Positions 52,604 through 61,404 of a DNA stretch of 64,000 bases are shown here, in pieces (the stretch's first letter is position 1; the number at the start of each line of letters is the position of its first letter). The DNA is from Roseibium aestuarii. Its GTDB lineage: Bacteria; Pseudomonadota; Alphaproteobacteria; Rhizobiales; Stappiaceae. The stretch covers positions 558,001-622,000 of the forward strand of contig NZ_VORA01000002.1 of NCBI RefSeq assembly GCF_008477545.1. Direction: 5' to 3'. Under the pieces are notes generated by a model, which was not told the origin of the DNA, did not search any database, and saw nothing but the letters and a program-made list of their open reading frames with translations. The translations under genes were made by a program, and so were the position numbers.

Positions 52604-53293
52604 ATGCCACCAGACGACAACGCCAGCCATATCCTGCTTGTGGACGACGATCAGCGGATCCGTGATCTGCTCGGCCGCGTGCTCATGGACGAGGGCTTCC
52701 GCGTAACCTCGGCGGCCAATGCGGCGGAAGCCCGCGCCTTCATGGAAGGACTGAGCTTCGACCTGCTGATTCTCGACATCATGATGCCCGGCGAGACCGG
52801 ACTGTCCCTCGCCGAGGACCTGCGCCAGACCTCGCAGGTGCCGATCATCATGCTGACCGCCCGCTCGGAAGCCGGCGACCGGATTGCCGGTCTCGAGGCC
52901 GGCGCCGACGACTACCTGGCCAAACCCTTCGAGCCGCGCGAGCTGATGCTGCGCATCTCCGCCATCCTGCGCCGCGGCGGACCGAAGCGCACCACGCCCC
53001 AGACCGAGATCCGCTTCGGCCCCTATGTCTTCAGCCCCGCCCGCGGAGAGCTGAAGAACGGGGAGAGCATGGTGCGCCTGACCGACCGGGAACGCCAGAT
53101 CCTGACCATCTTCGCCGAACAACCCGGCGCGACCGTGCCCCGCCACAAGATCGTCGGCGACGACGGCGCCATGGGCGAGCGGACCGTCGACGTGCAGATC
53201 AACCGGCTGCGGCGCAAGATCGAGACCGACCCGGCAAACCCGCTCTATCTCCAGACCGTCCGCGGCATCGGCTACCGCCTGGCCTGCGACTGA
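52604..53293 (+). CDS. OmpR-family response regulator
   Basis: A 229-residue two-component transcription factor. The receiver domain (about residues 7-125) carries HILLVDDDQRIRD, the phospho-acceptor Asp in LLILDIMMPGETG and the K of LAKPFEPREL. The C-terminal winged helix (about 140-229) includes RLTDRERQILTIFAEQPG and VQINRLRRKIETDPANP. A GTG 5 codons upstream (52589) overlaps the marR stop; ATG 52604 is chosen. Followed after 22 bp by the histidine kinase. Confidence 0.94.
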   Translation: MPPDDNASHILLVDDDQRIRDLLGRVLMDEGFRVTSAANAAEARAFMEGLSFDLLILDIMMPGETGLSLAEDLRQTSQVPIIMLTARSEAGDRIAGLEAGADDYLAKPFEPRELMLRISAILRRGGPKRTTPQTEIRFGPYVFSPARGELKNGESMVRLTDRERQILTIFAEQPGATVPRHKIVGDDGAMGERTVDVQINRLRRKIETDPANPLYLQTVRGIGYRLACD

Positions 53294-53315
53294 GCCGCAG
53301 GAGCGCGGGCGCCTC

Positions 53316-54704
53316 ATGGCCAATTTCAACCGGTTTCTTTCCAGTCTGCCGCGCCCCTTGCGCCCGCTGGCCCACATCTATGAGGTCGTGGCCCGTGCCC
53401 TTCATGCCATCGGACCGAAGCGGCTCTACACCCGCGCCCTCCTGATCATCCTTCTGCCCATCATCATCCTGCAGTCGGTGCTCGTCTTCGTCTTCATGGA
53501 ACGCCACTACGATCTGGTCTCCCGCCGCATGTCCGAAGCGGTGGTGCGCGAGATCGCCTCCATGGTGTTCATTCTGGAGAATCTGGACCTCGGAAGCGAC
53601 TTCACCCTGGTCGAGCGCATGGGGTCGGAGGTCCTGGGGCTTTCGGCCACCGTCCTCCCGCCCGAGCCGCTGCCGCCCCCGACGCCGAAACCCTATTTCG
53701 ACGTCATCGACCAGGGACTGAGCCGGGCCATCAGCACGACCATCGGCAAGCCCTTCTGGATCGACACGGTGGGCAATGCGCGCTTTGTCGAGATCCGCAT
53801 CCAGCTCAAGGACCATGTGCTGCGCGTCTTTGCCCGCCGCAGCCAGACATTTGCCTCCAACTCTCACATCTTCCTGGTCTGGATGTTCACCACCTCGCTG
53901 GTCCTGGTGGTGATCGCCATGCTCTTCCTGCGCAACCAGATCCGCCCGGTCGTGCGTCTGGCCGAGGCCGCCGAGAGCTTCGGCAAGGGCCGTCCGACCG
54001 ACCGGCTGCGCCCCTCCGGCGCCCGCGAGGTTCGCCAGGCCTCCCATGCCTTCATCGAGATGCGTCGGCGCATCGAACGCCAGATCGAGCAGCGCACCAC
54101 CATGCTGGCCGGGGTCAGCCATGACCTGCGCACCATCCTCACCCGTTTCCGCCTGCAGCTCGCGCTCCTGCCAGGCGGATCAGAGACCGAGGGCATGAAG
54201 CGCGACGTCAACGAGATGACCCACATGCTGGAGGATTATCTCGCCTTCGCTCGTGGCGACGGGGATGAGGCCGTGGTCGAAACCGACATGGCGCTCATGC
54301 TCGAGGAACTCGAGGAGGAGGCGGAGATCTCCGGCACCGACATTCGCGCCCGCTACGAGGGCGAGCCGATGATCCCCCTGCGCCGCAATGCGATGAAGCG
54401 CTGCCTGTCGAACCTGATCACCAACGCCTCCAAGTTCGGCGGCCGGGTGGAGGTTCACGGCATCCTGCGTCAGGGCTGGCTCACGGTGACGATCGACGAC
54501 GATGGCCCCGGTATTCCCGCCTCCAGCCGCGACGACGCCTTCCGCCCCTTCCACCGCCTCGACGAGGCGCGCAATCAGGACCTGTCCGGCAGCGGGCTCG
54601 GCCTGGCCATTGCCCGCGACATCGCCCGCAGCCACGGCGGCGAGATCTATCTGGAAGACAGCCCGCTCGGCGGCCTCCGCGCCCGCGTCAGGCTGCCGGC
54701 CTGA
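53316..54704 (+). CDS. Sensor histidine kinase, EnvZ-like
   Basis: A 462-residue inner-membrane kinase that is the cognate partner of the regulator just upstream. Two transmembrane helices (about residues 41-60, ALLIILLPIIILQSVLVFVF, and 187-206) enclose a sensor domain of about 125 residues with a Pro-rich patch, a HAMP region (LRNQIRPVVRLAEAAESFGK), a dimerisation box GVSHDLRTILTRFRLQL with the phospho-His, and an ATP-binding domain with NLITNASKFGG (N box), DDGPGIP and GSGLGLAIARDI. The stimulus is unknown. Confidence 0.95.
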   Translation: MANFNRFLSSLPRPLRPLAHIYEVVARALHAIGPKRLYTRALLIILLPIIILQSVLVFVFMERHYDLVSRRMSEAVVREIASMVFILENLDLGSDFTLVERMGSEVLGLSATVLPPEPLPPPTPKPYFDVIDQGLSRAISTTIGKPFWIDTVGNARFVEIRIQLKDHVLRVFARRSQTFASNSHIFLVWMFTTSLVLVVIAMLFLRNQIRPVVRLAEAAESFGKGRPTDRLRPSGAREVRQASHAFIEMRRRIERQIEQRTTMLAGVSHDLRTILTRFRLQLALLPGGSETEGMKRDVNEMTHMLEDYLAFARGDGDEAVVETDMALMLEELEEEAEISGTDIRARYEGEPMIPLRRNAMKRCLSNLITNASKFGGRVEVHGILRQGWLTVTIDDDGPGIPASSRDDAFRPFHRLDEARNQDLSGSGLGLAIARDIARSHGGEIYLEDSPLGGLRARVRLPA

Positions 54705-54853
54705 GGCAAGATGGGTGTGCGTAGGGCTCCCGGCCTGAGGCACGTTTCGGCGCCTTCAGACGTCAGGCCTGCCTGCGCAGGCTTCCCGGAATGCGTAAGC
54801 CATCGCCACGCCCCCCGCCCCCTGCCAACCGCAGCATGCCGCAACAGCCTCAG

Positions 54854-54902
54854 GCCCTCCCACCGTCATCCCCGGCTCGACCGGGGATGACGGTGGGAGG
54901 GC
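54854..54902. repeat. Perfect 22-bp-arm palindrome (REP-like)
   Basis: Arms of 22 nt (54854-54875 and 54881-54902) around a CTCGA loop, containing GTCATCCCCGG and its complement. It is the longest hairpin in the window. The flanking 54705-54853 has no gene. Confidence 0.85.
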
Positions 54903-54999
54903 ATTGCCAGAGAGGACCGCATTTCCGGGTGAAGGCCCAAAGACAGAGTTGATGACGACCGAGAGGGTACTCTCGAAGCATCGCCCTTCTCTCCGCGCC

Positions 55000-55020
55000 G
55001 TCCCGGCCCTGAGCCGGGAC
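55000..55020. repeat. Palindromic repeat element (REP-like)
   Basis: GTCCCGGC/GCCGGGAC arms with a CCTGA loop, second unit of the cluster. Confidence 0.65.
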
Positions 55021-55061
55021 CCACTCTTCTCCCGAAGATCCATACGCACGTCGGTTTCGAG

Positions 55062-55094
55062 GTCCCGGATCTCCGCTTGCGCTGCGTCCGGGAC
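55062..55094. repeat. Palindromic repeat element (REP-like)
   Basis: GTCCCGGA/TCCGGGAC arms (55062-55069/55087-55094), third unit. Its pattern of a TCTCCGCTT...GCTGCG-type loop resembles repeats I have seen in rhizobial genomes. Confidence 0.65.
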
Positions 55095-55135
55095 GGCGGA
55101 AAGGCCGGTGCGGGACCGTTCTTTGCCTCTCCGCC

Positions 55136-55163
55136 GTCATTGCCGGACTTGATCCGGGATGAC
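55136..55163. repeat. Palindromic repeat element (REP-like)
   Basis: Imperfect arms GTCATTGCCGGA (55136-55147) and TCCGGGATGAC (55153-55163) around CTTGA, fourth unit; it shares GTCAT and ATGAC ends with the first. Confidence 0.65.
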
Positions 55164-55212
55164 CAGCGCGAGGCGAGAAGCGAGAAGCGACAGCGCCCCC
55201 CATTCCCGGAAA

Positions 55213-55719
55213 TCAGGGGCGCGGGTGCCGGTAGACCAGATCATCCGGCGCGTTTCGCGGGGCACTCGAGTCGAGCACGGCGCCAAGCCGCTCGGCGAGG
55301 CGCCGCGAGGCCGCGTTCTCCGGATCGATGTAGGAAACGAGGGTCTCCAGTCCGAACTGCGTAAAGCCCCAGTGCCGCAGCGCCGAGGCCGCTTCCAGCG
55401 CATATCCCTTGCCCTCGAAGCCCTCGTAGAGCATCCAGCCGAGTTCCTTTTCGGGAAACAGCGGCCCGTGGTTGATCCCCACCTGCCCCACGCAGCGCCC
55501 GGTCGCGCGCTCGTCGATCATCAGGCCGCCATGACCGAAGAGCGGCCACTGGGCAAGGTCACCGGTGAAGAGGGCCCAGGCCCCGAAGACATCATAGGGG
55601 CCACCCATGAACCGGGCCCGATCGCTCTGCATGAAGGCGAGATAACGCGGCCAGTCCTCGACCGTCTGCGCGCGCAGAACAAGCCGGGGCGTGGTGAGGA
55701 CGGGGATCTCAGCGCCCAT
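55213..55719 (-). CDS. GNAT-family N-acetyltransferase (RimJ/RimL type)
   Basis: A 168-residue acetyltransferase. LTTPRLVLRAQTVEDWPRYL is the typical start; CVGQVGINHGPLFPEKELGW and EGFEGKGYALEAASALRHWG form the acetyl-CoA site, and PENAASRRLAERLGAVLD is the final motif. Substrate unknown. It lies only 2 bp after csaA on the same strand, so the two are co-transcribed. Downstream sequence holds the palindromic repeats. Confidence 0.9.
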   Translation of the reverse strand: MGAEIPVLTTPRLVLRAQTVEDWPRYLAFMQSDRARFMGGPYDVFGAWALFTGDLAQWPLFGHGGLMIDERATGRCVGQVGINHGPLFPEKELGWMLYEGFEGKGYALEAASALRHWGFTQFGLETLVSYIDPENAASRRLAERLGAVLDSSAPRNAPDDLVYRHPRP

Positions 55720-55721
55720 GC

Positions 55722-56087
55722 CTAGAACAGGCGCCCGCCGATCGGCACATCCTTGTCCGGCACGACGAGAACCACCTCTCCCTCCTCGTCCGGGACGCCA
55801 AGGGTCAGAACCTCGGACTTGATCGGCCCGATCTGGCGCGGCGGAAAATTGACAACCGCCATCACCCGGCGGCCGATCAACTCCTCAGGGAGATAATGTT
55901 TCGTGATCTGGGCGGAGGATTTGCGGACCCCGATATCGGGGCCGAAATCGATCATCATCTTGTAGGCGGGCTTGCGGGCTTCCTTGAAGACCTCCGCCTC
56001 CACCACCCGGCCGACCCGGATATCCACCTTCATGAAATCGTCGAAGGTGATCGTTGCACTGGCTGCCTTGTCGGTCGTGTCGCTCAC
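55722..56087 (-). CDS. csaA: tRNA-binding / CsaA-type export chaperone
   Basis: A 121-residue OB-fold protein of the EMAP-II/Trbp111/CsaA family. ITFDDFMKVDIRVGRVVEAE, VNFPPRQIGPIKSEVLTLGV and the C-terminal DKDVPIGGRLF are diagnostic. In Bacillus CsaA has export-chaperone and tRNA-binding activities. Start ATG 56087; operon with the GNAT gene downstream. A 127-bp gap separates it from the TetR gene. Confidence 0.93.
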   Translation of the reverse strand: MSDTTDKAASATITFDDFMKVDIRVGRVVEAEVFKEARKPAYKMMIDFGPDIGVRKSSAQITKHYLPEELIGRRVMAVVNFPPRQIGPIKSEVLTLGVPDEEGEVVLVVPDKDVPIGGRLF

Positions 56088-56214
56088 GGGTCATTCCACC
56101 TGTCATTGTCAGTTGTGACCCGACAATGGCAAGCCCGCCCCGCAGGTGCAAGGCGGCCTGAAAGACTTGCCCGGCGCATGTGTCCGCAAGGCAACGACGG
56201 AAGACAGCCTGACT

Positions 56215-56955
56215 TCAGGCTCCGGCCACCGCATCGTCGCCCGGGACACCGGTTCCCAGATCGGTTTCCTCCGCCCAGCGCGGTCGGCGCTTCGACGACA
56301 TGCGCCGCCCCGCCTTGCGCAGGCGGCAGGCCAGACGGCCGAGACGACCGGCGAGAACCTCGGCCTTGTCGAGACGCTTCAGCCAGTCTTCACCCCGATC
56401 CAGCTCCCGGTCGAGCTTCGCCATGGTCCGGGGCATGCCCGGATCCTCTTCCGCCAGCCACGTGGCCACGACCTTGGCGAAGGACACCGCCAGCCCCTGG
56501 GTCACCAGCGATCCCCGCAGCCCGGGAAGGGAAATCCCGGCGGCCGTCAGCATCCAGGCCTGCGAGCGCACGGCAATGCAGTTGACCTCGAGCGCCAGCG
56601 CCGGATCCCGGCGCACTCCCGCCATCAGGGAACGAATCCCCTCCTTGTAGGGCTCCAGCTTGTCGAGCCGGGTCATGAGCACGTCAAAGAGCCGGTCATG
56701 GGCAGGCTGACCCGCCATGTCCGGATCCCGCTCTGCCAGAACCTCCTCGTCGATCATGGCGGCGAAGGCGGCAATCAGGGCCGCGCGGCCGGAAAACCGC
56801 GCCCGCAGATCGCCAAGGCTGATCTCCGCCCGCTCGGCCAGCCGGCCAAGCGTGGCCTCTTCCAGCGGGCCTTCCGCCAGAAGCCCCAGATAGGCGGTCA
56901 CGATCTGGCGGGTGTCAGGGCCGGAGGATTTCCCGGAAGACTTGGTGGGAGCCAT
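56215..56955 (-). CDS. TetR-family transcriptional regulator
   Basis: A 246-residue regulator with an N-terminal helix-turn-helix (about residues 16-65: DTRQIVTAYLGLLAEGPLEE, RLAERAEISLGDLRARF) and a long ligand-binding helical domain. A basic C-terminal end (RLACRLRKAGRRMSSKRR) is unusual and may bind DNA or be disordered. Start ATG 56955 with GGAGAAG upstream. It is not next to a divergent partner; its target is not evident. Confidence 0.8.
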   Translation of the reverse strand: MAPTKSSGKSSGPDTRQIVTAYLGLLAEGPLEEATLGRLAERAEISLGDLRARFSGRAALIAAFAAMIDEEVLAERDPDMAGQPAHDRLFDVLMTRLDKLEPYKEGIRSLMAGVRRDPALALEVNCIAVRSQAWMLTAAGISLPGLRGSLVTQGLAVSFAKVVATWLAEEDPGMPRTMAKLDRELDRGEDWLKRLDKAEVLAGRLGRLACRLRKAGRRMSSKRRPRWAEETDLGTGVPGDDAVAGA

Positions 56956-57025
56956 GAAACACTTCTCCATGCTGCAGCAGGCCGATCTCCGCAAAGCTGA
57001 TCCCGGCTCGCGGACGCTCTCTGGC

Positions 57026-57066
57026 AAAAAGAATAGGCCGCTCGCCCGGAATGGGAAGAGCGGCCT
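57026..57066 (-). terminator. Intrinsic terminator of the ybjN-proC operon
   Basis: A 9-bp AGGCCGCTC/GAGCGGCCT stem (57035-57043/57058-57066) with a loop of 14 bases, followed on the minus strand by ATTCTTTTT. Confidence 0.85.
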
Positions 57067-57096
57067 GAAAGGCTCTGTCGCAGAGGGGACGTCAGG

Positions 57097-57918
57097 TCAG
57101 CCTGCGGCCAGTTCCTGGGCGCGCCTGTGCGCGGCCTCGGCCGCCTTGCGCATCAGGGGCTTGAGGCCATCGTCAGCCATGAGAACCTCCAGCGCGGCGG
57201 CCGTGGTGCCATTGGGCGAGGTGACGTTCTGACGCAGCACGGCAGGCGTGTCGCTCGACTGATGCATCAGTTCCCCGGCGCCCGATACGGTCGCCTCGGC
57301 CAGATCACGGGCAACATCGTCGGGCAGACCCAGGGAGCGGGCAGCCTCTGTCAGGCATTCGGCAAGATAGAAGACATAGGCCGGGCCCGAACCGCTGATG
57401 GCGGTGACACTGTCGATCTGGTCTTCGCTATCGAGCCAGACCACCTTGCCCACCGCCTGAAGCAGGGTGCCGATGGTGTCCTTCTGGGCGTCTGTCACCC
57501 GATCGGTCGGATAGACTGCGGTGATGCCTCGCGAAACCATGGCCGGCGTGTTGGGCATGGCACGGGCGACAGGCACCGGGCCGAAAGCGGCCTCGAAGGT
57601 GGTAATCGGCGTCCCGGCGGCGACCGACAGGATGACCGTGTCCGGCCGCACGGCGGGCTTCAGACCCGGCAGAACCTTGTCCATCAGCTGGGGCTTCACC
57701 GCCACCAGCACCAGGGCCGGCGCCAGATCCTCCGGAACAGTGGTCACGTGACGGATCCCGTTTTCGGCGAGGAAGGCCGCCATGTCCGGGGCCGGAGAGG
57801 GATCGCTCACGACGAGAGAGGCCGGATCGACGCCTCGGGCGATCCATCCGGCCAGCATTGCACCACCCATCCGGCCGGCACCGACCAGAAGGAAAGGACG
57901 TTCCTTGTTGAAAATCAT
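57097..57918 (-). CDS. proC: Pyrroline-5-carboxylate reductase
   Basis: A 273-residue NAD(P)H-dependent enzyme, last step of proline synthesis. Rossmann motif LLVGAGRMGGAMLAGW, AMPNTPAMVSRGI, and the C-terminal SGSGPAYVFYLAECLTEAA and VTSPNGTTAAALEVL signatures. The ATG (57918) overlaps the TGA of the ybjN-type gene by ATGA, so the two are translationally coupled. Length as expected; single terminator downstream. Confidence 0.96.
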   Translation of the reverse strand: MIFNKERPFLLVGAGRMGGAMLAGWIARGVDPASLVVSDPSPAPDMAAFLAENGIRHVTTVPEDLAPALVLVAVKPQLMDKVLPGLKPAVRPDTVILSVAAGTPITTFEAAFGPVPVARAMPNTPAMVSRGITAVYPTDRVTDAQKDTIGTLLQAVGKVVWLDSEDQIDSVTAISGSGPAYVFYLAECLTEAARSLGLPDDVARDLAEATVSGAGELMHQSSDTPAVLRQNVTSPNGTTAAALEVLMADDGLKPLMRKAAEAAHRRAQELAAG

Positions 57919-58415
57919 GCTTCGCCTGCGGTTTCGAAAAGTGCTGTTTCCAGAGCCTCTATAGCACTTTTGCCAGCCCAGACAACGAACTGGAAGGATT
58001 GGTAAAACCGCTCGCAGCTGTCCAGCGCATTGGCCAGCATGCCTTCGATCTGCGCCGGATTGGCTTCCGCCCCGCCTGCCAGCAGCAGGGACTGGCGGAA
58101 CATCACGAGGGATTCCTGTGTCCACAGGTCGAAATGGCCCATCCAGAGCTGCTCGTTCACGAGTGCCATCAGCTTGATGACCTCGCCCTTGCGCTGCTCG
58201 GTGACCTTGAGATCGAAGGCGCTTGCCAGATGCAGCGCCTCGACCTCTTCCATCCAGGAGAAGGAGATGTGGTAGTCGCACCAGTTGCCGCCGACGGAGA
58301 TGGTGATCTCGTCGTCTTCGGACCGTTCGAAGGTCCAGTCATTGATGGAGGCGACGGTTTCGATCGTGTCGACGGGATTGCCGGGGCGCTCGAATTCGAT
58401 CTCGATGAGGCTCAT
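57915..58415 (-). CDS. YbjN domain protein
   Basis: A 166-residue YbjN/TY3-type-chaperone-like protein. IEIEFERPGNPVDTIE start, SINDWTFERSEDDEITI, WCDYHISFSWMEEVEALHLA and the C-terminal QFVVWAGKSAIEALETALFE. Bacterial members have been linked to motility or chaperone-like roles; function here is open. GAGAGGAGAGG is an excellent ribosome-binding site for ATG 58415. It is coupled to proC through a 4-base overlap. Confidence 0.86.
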   Translation of the reverse strand: MSLIEIEFERPGNPVDTIETVASINDWTFERSEDDEITISVGGNWCDYHISFSWMEEVEALHLASAFDLKVTEQRKGEVIKLMALVNEQLWMGHFDLWTQESLVMFRQSLLLAGGAEANPAQIEGMLANALDSCERFYQSFQFVVWAGKSAIEALETALFETAGEA

Positions 58416-58795
58416 GAACCTCTCCTCTCGCGGACCGCCACCCTTCGGACACGGGGAAAAACACGTCCGAATGCGGGGCTGGCAGTAAAGGTCCCCTGGC
58501 CGTCCTGGGGAAAGGCGCTCGACGGCTGCGCCGGGTCCCATGACGAATCCCTTCCGGGATCAAGTATAGATGCACGTGCCCTTTCACCGATATCGCCGCC
58601 GAGGATCCGACAGGACAATACTGTGGACGATCTCCCGATAGGTCAACAGGGATCTCGCACTGTTTCGTGAAGCGAATCCGTCCTCTATCGCGCTGCACTC
58701 GAGTAAGGTCTGAAAATGGACAAGGGGCCGCGCCCGGATATAGCCGCGACCCCTCGTCAATGACCGGAGTCTCCTCCGCAACAGCGGCAACCGCC
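58416..58795. other. Intergenic region upstream of ybjN
   Basis: 380 bp. Holds the ybjN promoter and, at 58717-58760, a hairpin of AAGGGG...CCCCT arms with inner CGCG pairing that may terminate the ubiK transcript on the minus strand. No gene found. Confidence 0.4.
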
Positions 58796-59086
58796 TCAGG
58801 CGTCCGCTTCATCCTTGCCCTTGCGCGCGGCCTTGGCCGGCTTGGCCGCGGATTCCAGCGCCGCCAGACGGGCTTCCAGCTCTTCCACCCGGTCCAGCGC
58901 GCGTACGGCCATGTCCTTCACCGCCTCGTGCTCTTCCTTGGTCACGAGGTCCATGTCGGAAAGGAAACGCTCGGCCTGGGCGCGGAAGGCGGTCTCCACC
59001 TCCCGGCGCGCGCCCTGGGCCATTCCGGCCGCATCGGTCATGAGCTTGGCGAAATCGTCGAACAGGCGGTTGGGGCCCTGGGTCAT
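58796..59086 (-). CDS. ubiK: UbiK-family ubiquinone-biosynthesis accessory factor
   Basis: A 96-residue protein of the UbiK/YqiC (BMFP) family. [20 protein letters not shown] is the standard start and the C-terminal coiled coil [15 protein letters not shown] follows. It ends in a Lys/Ala-rich tail. In E. coli UbiK helps ubiquinone biosynthesis, probably by binding lipids. It is divergent from lgt, with about 218 bp between the start codons. Confidence 0.9.
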   Translation of the reverse strand: MTQGPNRLFDDFAKLMTDAAGMAQGARREVETAFRAQAERFLSDMDLVTKEEHEAVKDMAVRALDRVEELEARLAALESAAKPAKAARKGKDEADA

Positions 59087-59304
59087 GGCTTGGTGTCCTT
59101 GGCGAGCGCCGCGACAGGGGGAAGCTCTGTCCGCGCGGGTCACGCCCCCGGTCCGGGGGCCTCAGTACTCTGACTAGACACCTATGTGCCTTTGCGCCCG
59201 ACTTCAAGCAGGCTCTGGGCCTTGCTTTCGCCTTCTCGTCAATTTATCGCAGGTCGACCGCAGCCCGCCTACCGGGTCAGGCACGCAAGAACCAGGAGAT
59301 CCTG

Positions 59305-60120
59305 ATGCCGCTTCTCGCGCTTCCCTTTCCGATGATCGATCCGGTCATCCTGGAAGTCGGCCCCTTCGCGATCCGCTGGTATGCGCTGGCCTATATCGCC
59401 GGCATCATCCTGGCCTGGCGCTACATGCGCCTTCTGGTCACCCGGGACCGGCTGTGGGACGCAAGCCCGCGCCCGACGCCGCTCGATCTGGACGACTTCG
59501 TGGTCTGGGCAACCCTCGGCATCATCCTCGGCGGCCGCCTCGGCTACGTGGTATTCTACAATCCGGCCTATTACCTCAGCCATCCGCTCGAGATTCCGGC
59601 GGTCTGGACCGGCGGCATGTCCTTCCATGGCGGCTTCCTCGGCACGGTCTTCGCCATGGTGCTCTTCGCCCACCGGCGAGGCCTCTCCCTGTGGCGCCTC
59701 TTCGACCTCGCCGGCGCTGCCGCCCCCATCGGCCTTTTCTTCGGGCGACTGGCCAACTTCATCAACTCCGAGCTCTGGGGCCGTCCGACCGACGTGCCCT
59801 GGGCCATTGTCTTCCCCAATGGCGGCCCGGAGCCGCGCCATCCCAGCCAGCTCTATGAGGCCGGCCTCGAAGGTGTCGTGCTCTTTGCCGTGCTGGCCCT
59901 TCTCGTCTGGCGTCTCGGCAAGCTGCGCTCCCCCGGCTTCCTGGCCGGCGCCTTTGTCTGCGGCTACGGGCTTGCGCGCAGCTTCGTTGAATTCTACCGG
60001 GTGCCCGACGCCCAGATCGGCTATCTCTCCGGCTTCCTGACCATGGGCATGCTCCTCTCCCTGCCGATGATCCTCACCGGCATCGCGGTGATGGTCTGGT
60101 CGTCCCGGCGCAAGCCCTGA
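59305..60120 (+). CDS. lgt: Prolipoprotein diacylglyceryl transferase
   Basis: A 271-residue inner-membrane enzyme that adds diacylglycerol to the lipobox cysteine, first step of lipoprotein maturation. Seven helices; FHGGFLG and the signature [14 protein letters not shown], in addition to [12 protein letters not shown], are present. First gene of a run with a MidA-type methyltransferase (19 bp gap). The lipoprotein at 63463 is a local substrate candidate. Start ATG 59305. Confidence 0.97.
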   Translation: MPLLALPFPMIDPVILEVGPFAIRWYALAYIAGIILAWRYMRLLVTRDRLWDASPRPTPLDLDDFVVWATLGIILGGRLGYVVFYNPAYYLSHPLEIPAVWTGGMSFHGGFLGTVFAMVLFAHRRGLSLWRLFDLAGAAAPIGLFFGRLANFINSELWGRPTDVPWAIVFPNGGPEPRHPSQLYEAGLEGVVLFAVLALLVWRLGKLRSPGFLAGAFVCGYGLARSFVEFYRVPDAQIGYLSGFLTMGMLLSLPMILTGIAVMVWSSRRKP

Positions 60121-60139
60121 TCCGGAGGGAGAGCGCCCC

Positions 60140-61231
60140 ATGACCGACACCCCGCTGGCCCGCAGGCTCAAGGACCGCATCCGCGCCCAGGGGCCGATCA
60201 CGGTCGCCGACTACATGGCCACCTGCCTCGCCGACCCGGCGGACGGCTATTACATGACGAAGCCGCCCTTCGGCCGGGAGGGCGACTTCATCACGGCACC
60301 CGAAGTCAGCCAGATGTTCGGCGAGCTGATCGGCGCCTTCCTGCTCTCCGCCTGGGAAAGTCTTGGCCGCCCCTCTCCTTTCGTCCTCGCCGAGCTTGGC
60401 CCCGGCCGGGGCACTCTCATGGCCGACATCCTGCGCACCGCGCGCCTTCGCCCAGCCTTCCTTCAGGCCGCACGGCTGGTGATGGTGGAGACCAGCGCGG
60501 AGCTGCGCGACACCCAGCGCCGGACGCTGGACGACGCGCCCCTGGCCGTCACCCATGTAGACCGCATCGAGGACCTGCCCGAGGGGCCGCTCCTTGTGGT
60601 CGCCAATGAATTCTTCGATGCCCTGCCGATCCACCAGTTCGTCCGCACCCCGGGGGGCTGGCGCGAAAGGCTCGTCGGGCTGGACGGGCAAGACCGCTTC
60701 GTCTTCGGAGCCGGGCAGGATGCCCTCGACGAGGCCCTGCTGCCCCCCCTGCTGCGGGCGTCGCCCCCGGGATCGATCCTGGAAACCCAGCCGGCCGCCA
60801 ATGCCATCATGCAGCAGCTCGGCACCCGGATCGCGGCGGACGGCGGCTGTGCGCTTGCAGTGGATTACGGTTATCTGCGCAGCGCGCCCGGCGACACGCT
60901 TCAGGCCCTGCAGGACCATGCCTATGTGGACGTGTTCGAATGCCCCGGTGACGCCGACCTGACCGCTCACGTGAATTTCGAGGCGCTGGCCCAGGCCGCC
61001 CGTGCCGGAGGCGCGAAGGCGCACCCGCCACTTGAACAGGGCGAGTTCCTTCTGCGGCTCGGCCTGCTGGAACGCGCCGGCGCTCTTGGCACCGGCAAGT
61101 CCCTATCCGAGCAGGACGAGATCCGCGACGCGGTCGAGCGTCTCGCCGCCCCCGACCAGATGGGCAGTCTTTTCAAAGTGCTGGCGATCAGTCAGACTGG
61201 CGCCGCCCTGCCCCCCTTCGACAGGGCCTGA
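60140..61231 (+). CDS. SAM-dependent methyltransferase, MidA/NDUFAF7 family
   Basis: A 363-residue class I methyltransferase. AELGPGRGTLMADILRT is the SAM-binding glycine loop; YMATCLADPADGYYM and ITAPEVSQMFGELIGAF are the family's conserved start. The mitochondrial homologue methylates an arginine of a complex I subunit (NDUFS2) needed for assembly; the alphaproteobacterial protein is its natural ancestor, so a similar role is likely inference. Co-transcribed with lgt; pgeF follows. Confidence 0.92.
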   Translation: MTDTPLARRLKDRIRAQGPITVADYMATCLADPADGYYMTKPPFGREGDFITAPEVSQMFGELIGAFLLSAWESLGRPSPFVLAELGPGRGTLMADILRTARLRPAFLQAARLVMVETSAELRDTQRRTLDDAPLAVTHVDRIEDLPEGPLLVVANEFFDALPIHQFVRTPGGWRERLVGLDGQDRFVFGAGQDALDEALLPPLLRASPPGSILETQPAANAIMQQLGTRIAADGGCALAVDYGYLRSAPGDTLQALQDHAYVDVFECPGDADLTAHVNFEALAQAARAGGAKAHPPLEQGEFLLRLGLLERAGALGTGKSLSEQDEIRDAVERLAAPDQMGSLFKVLAISQTGAALPPFDRA

Positions 61232-61404
61232 CCCGCAGAGGCCCCGGCCGATCCGCAGCGATGGATCTCGGCCAGAGACTCAGCAAAAGACAGGGCCAGA
61301 AACTGGCCAGAGATTGGGCTAGAGACAGGCAAGTGACGGGGGCTGCACTGGCACGCCGACGGTCCGGTCATTGGAGCCTGGCCCCATGGAGTTATGAAAA
61401 CAGA

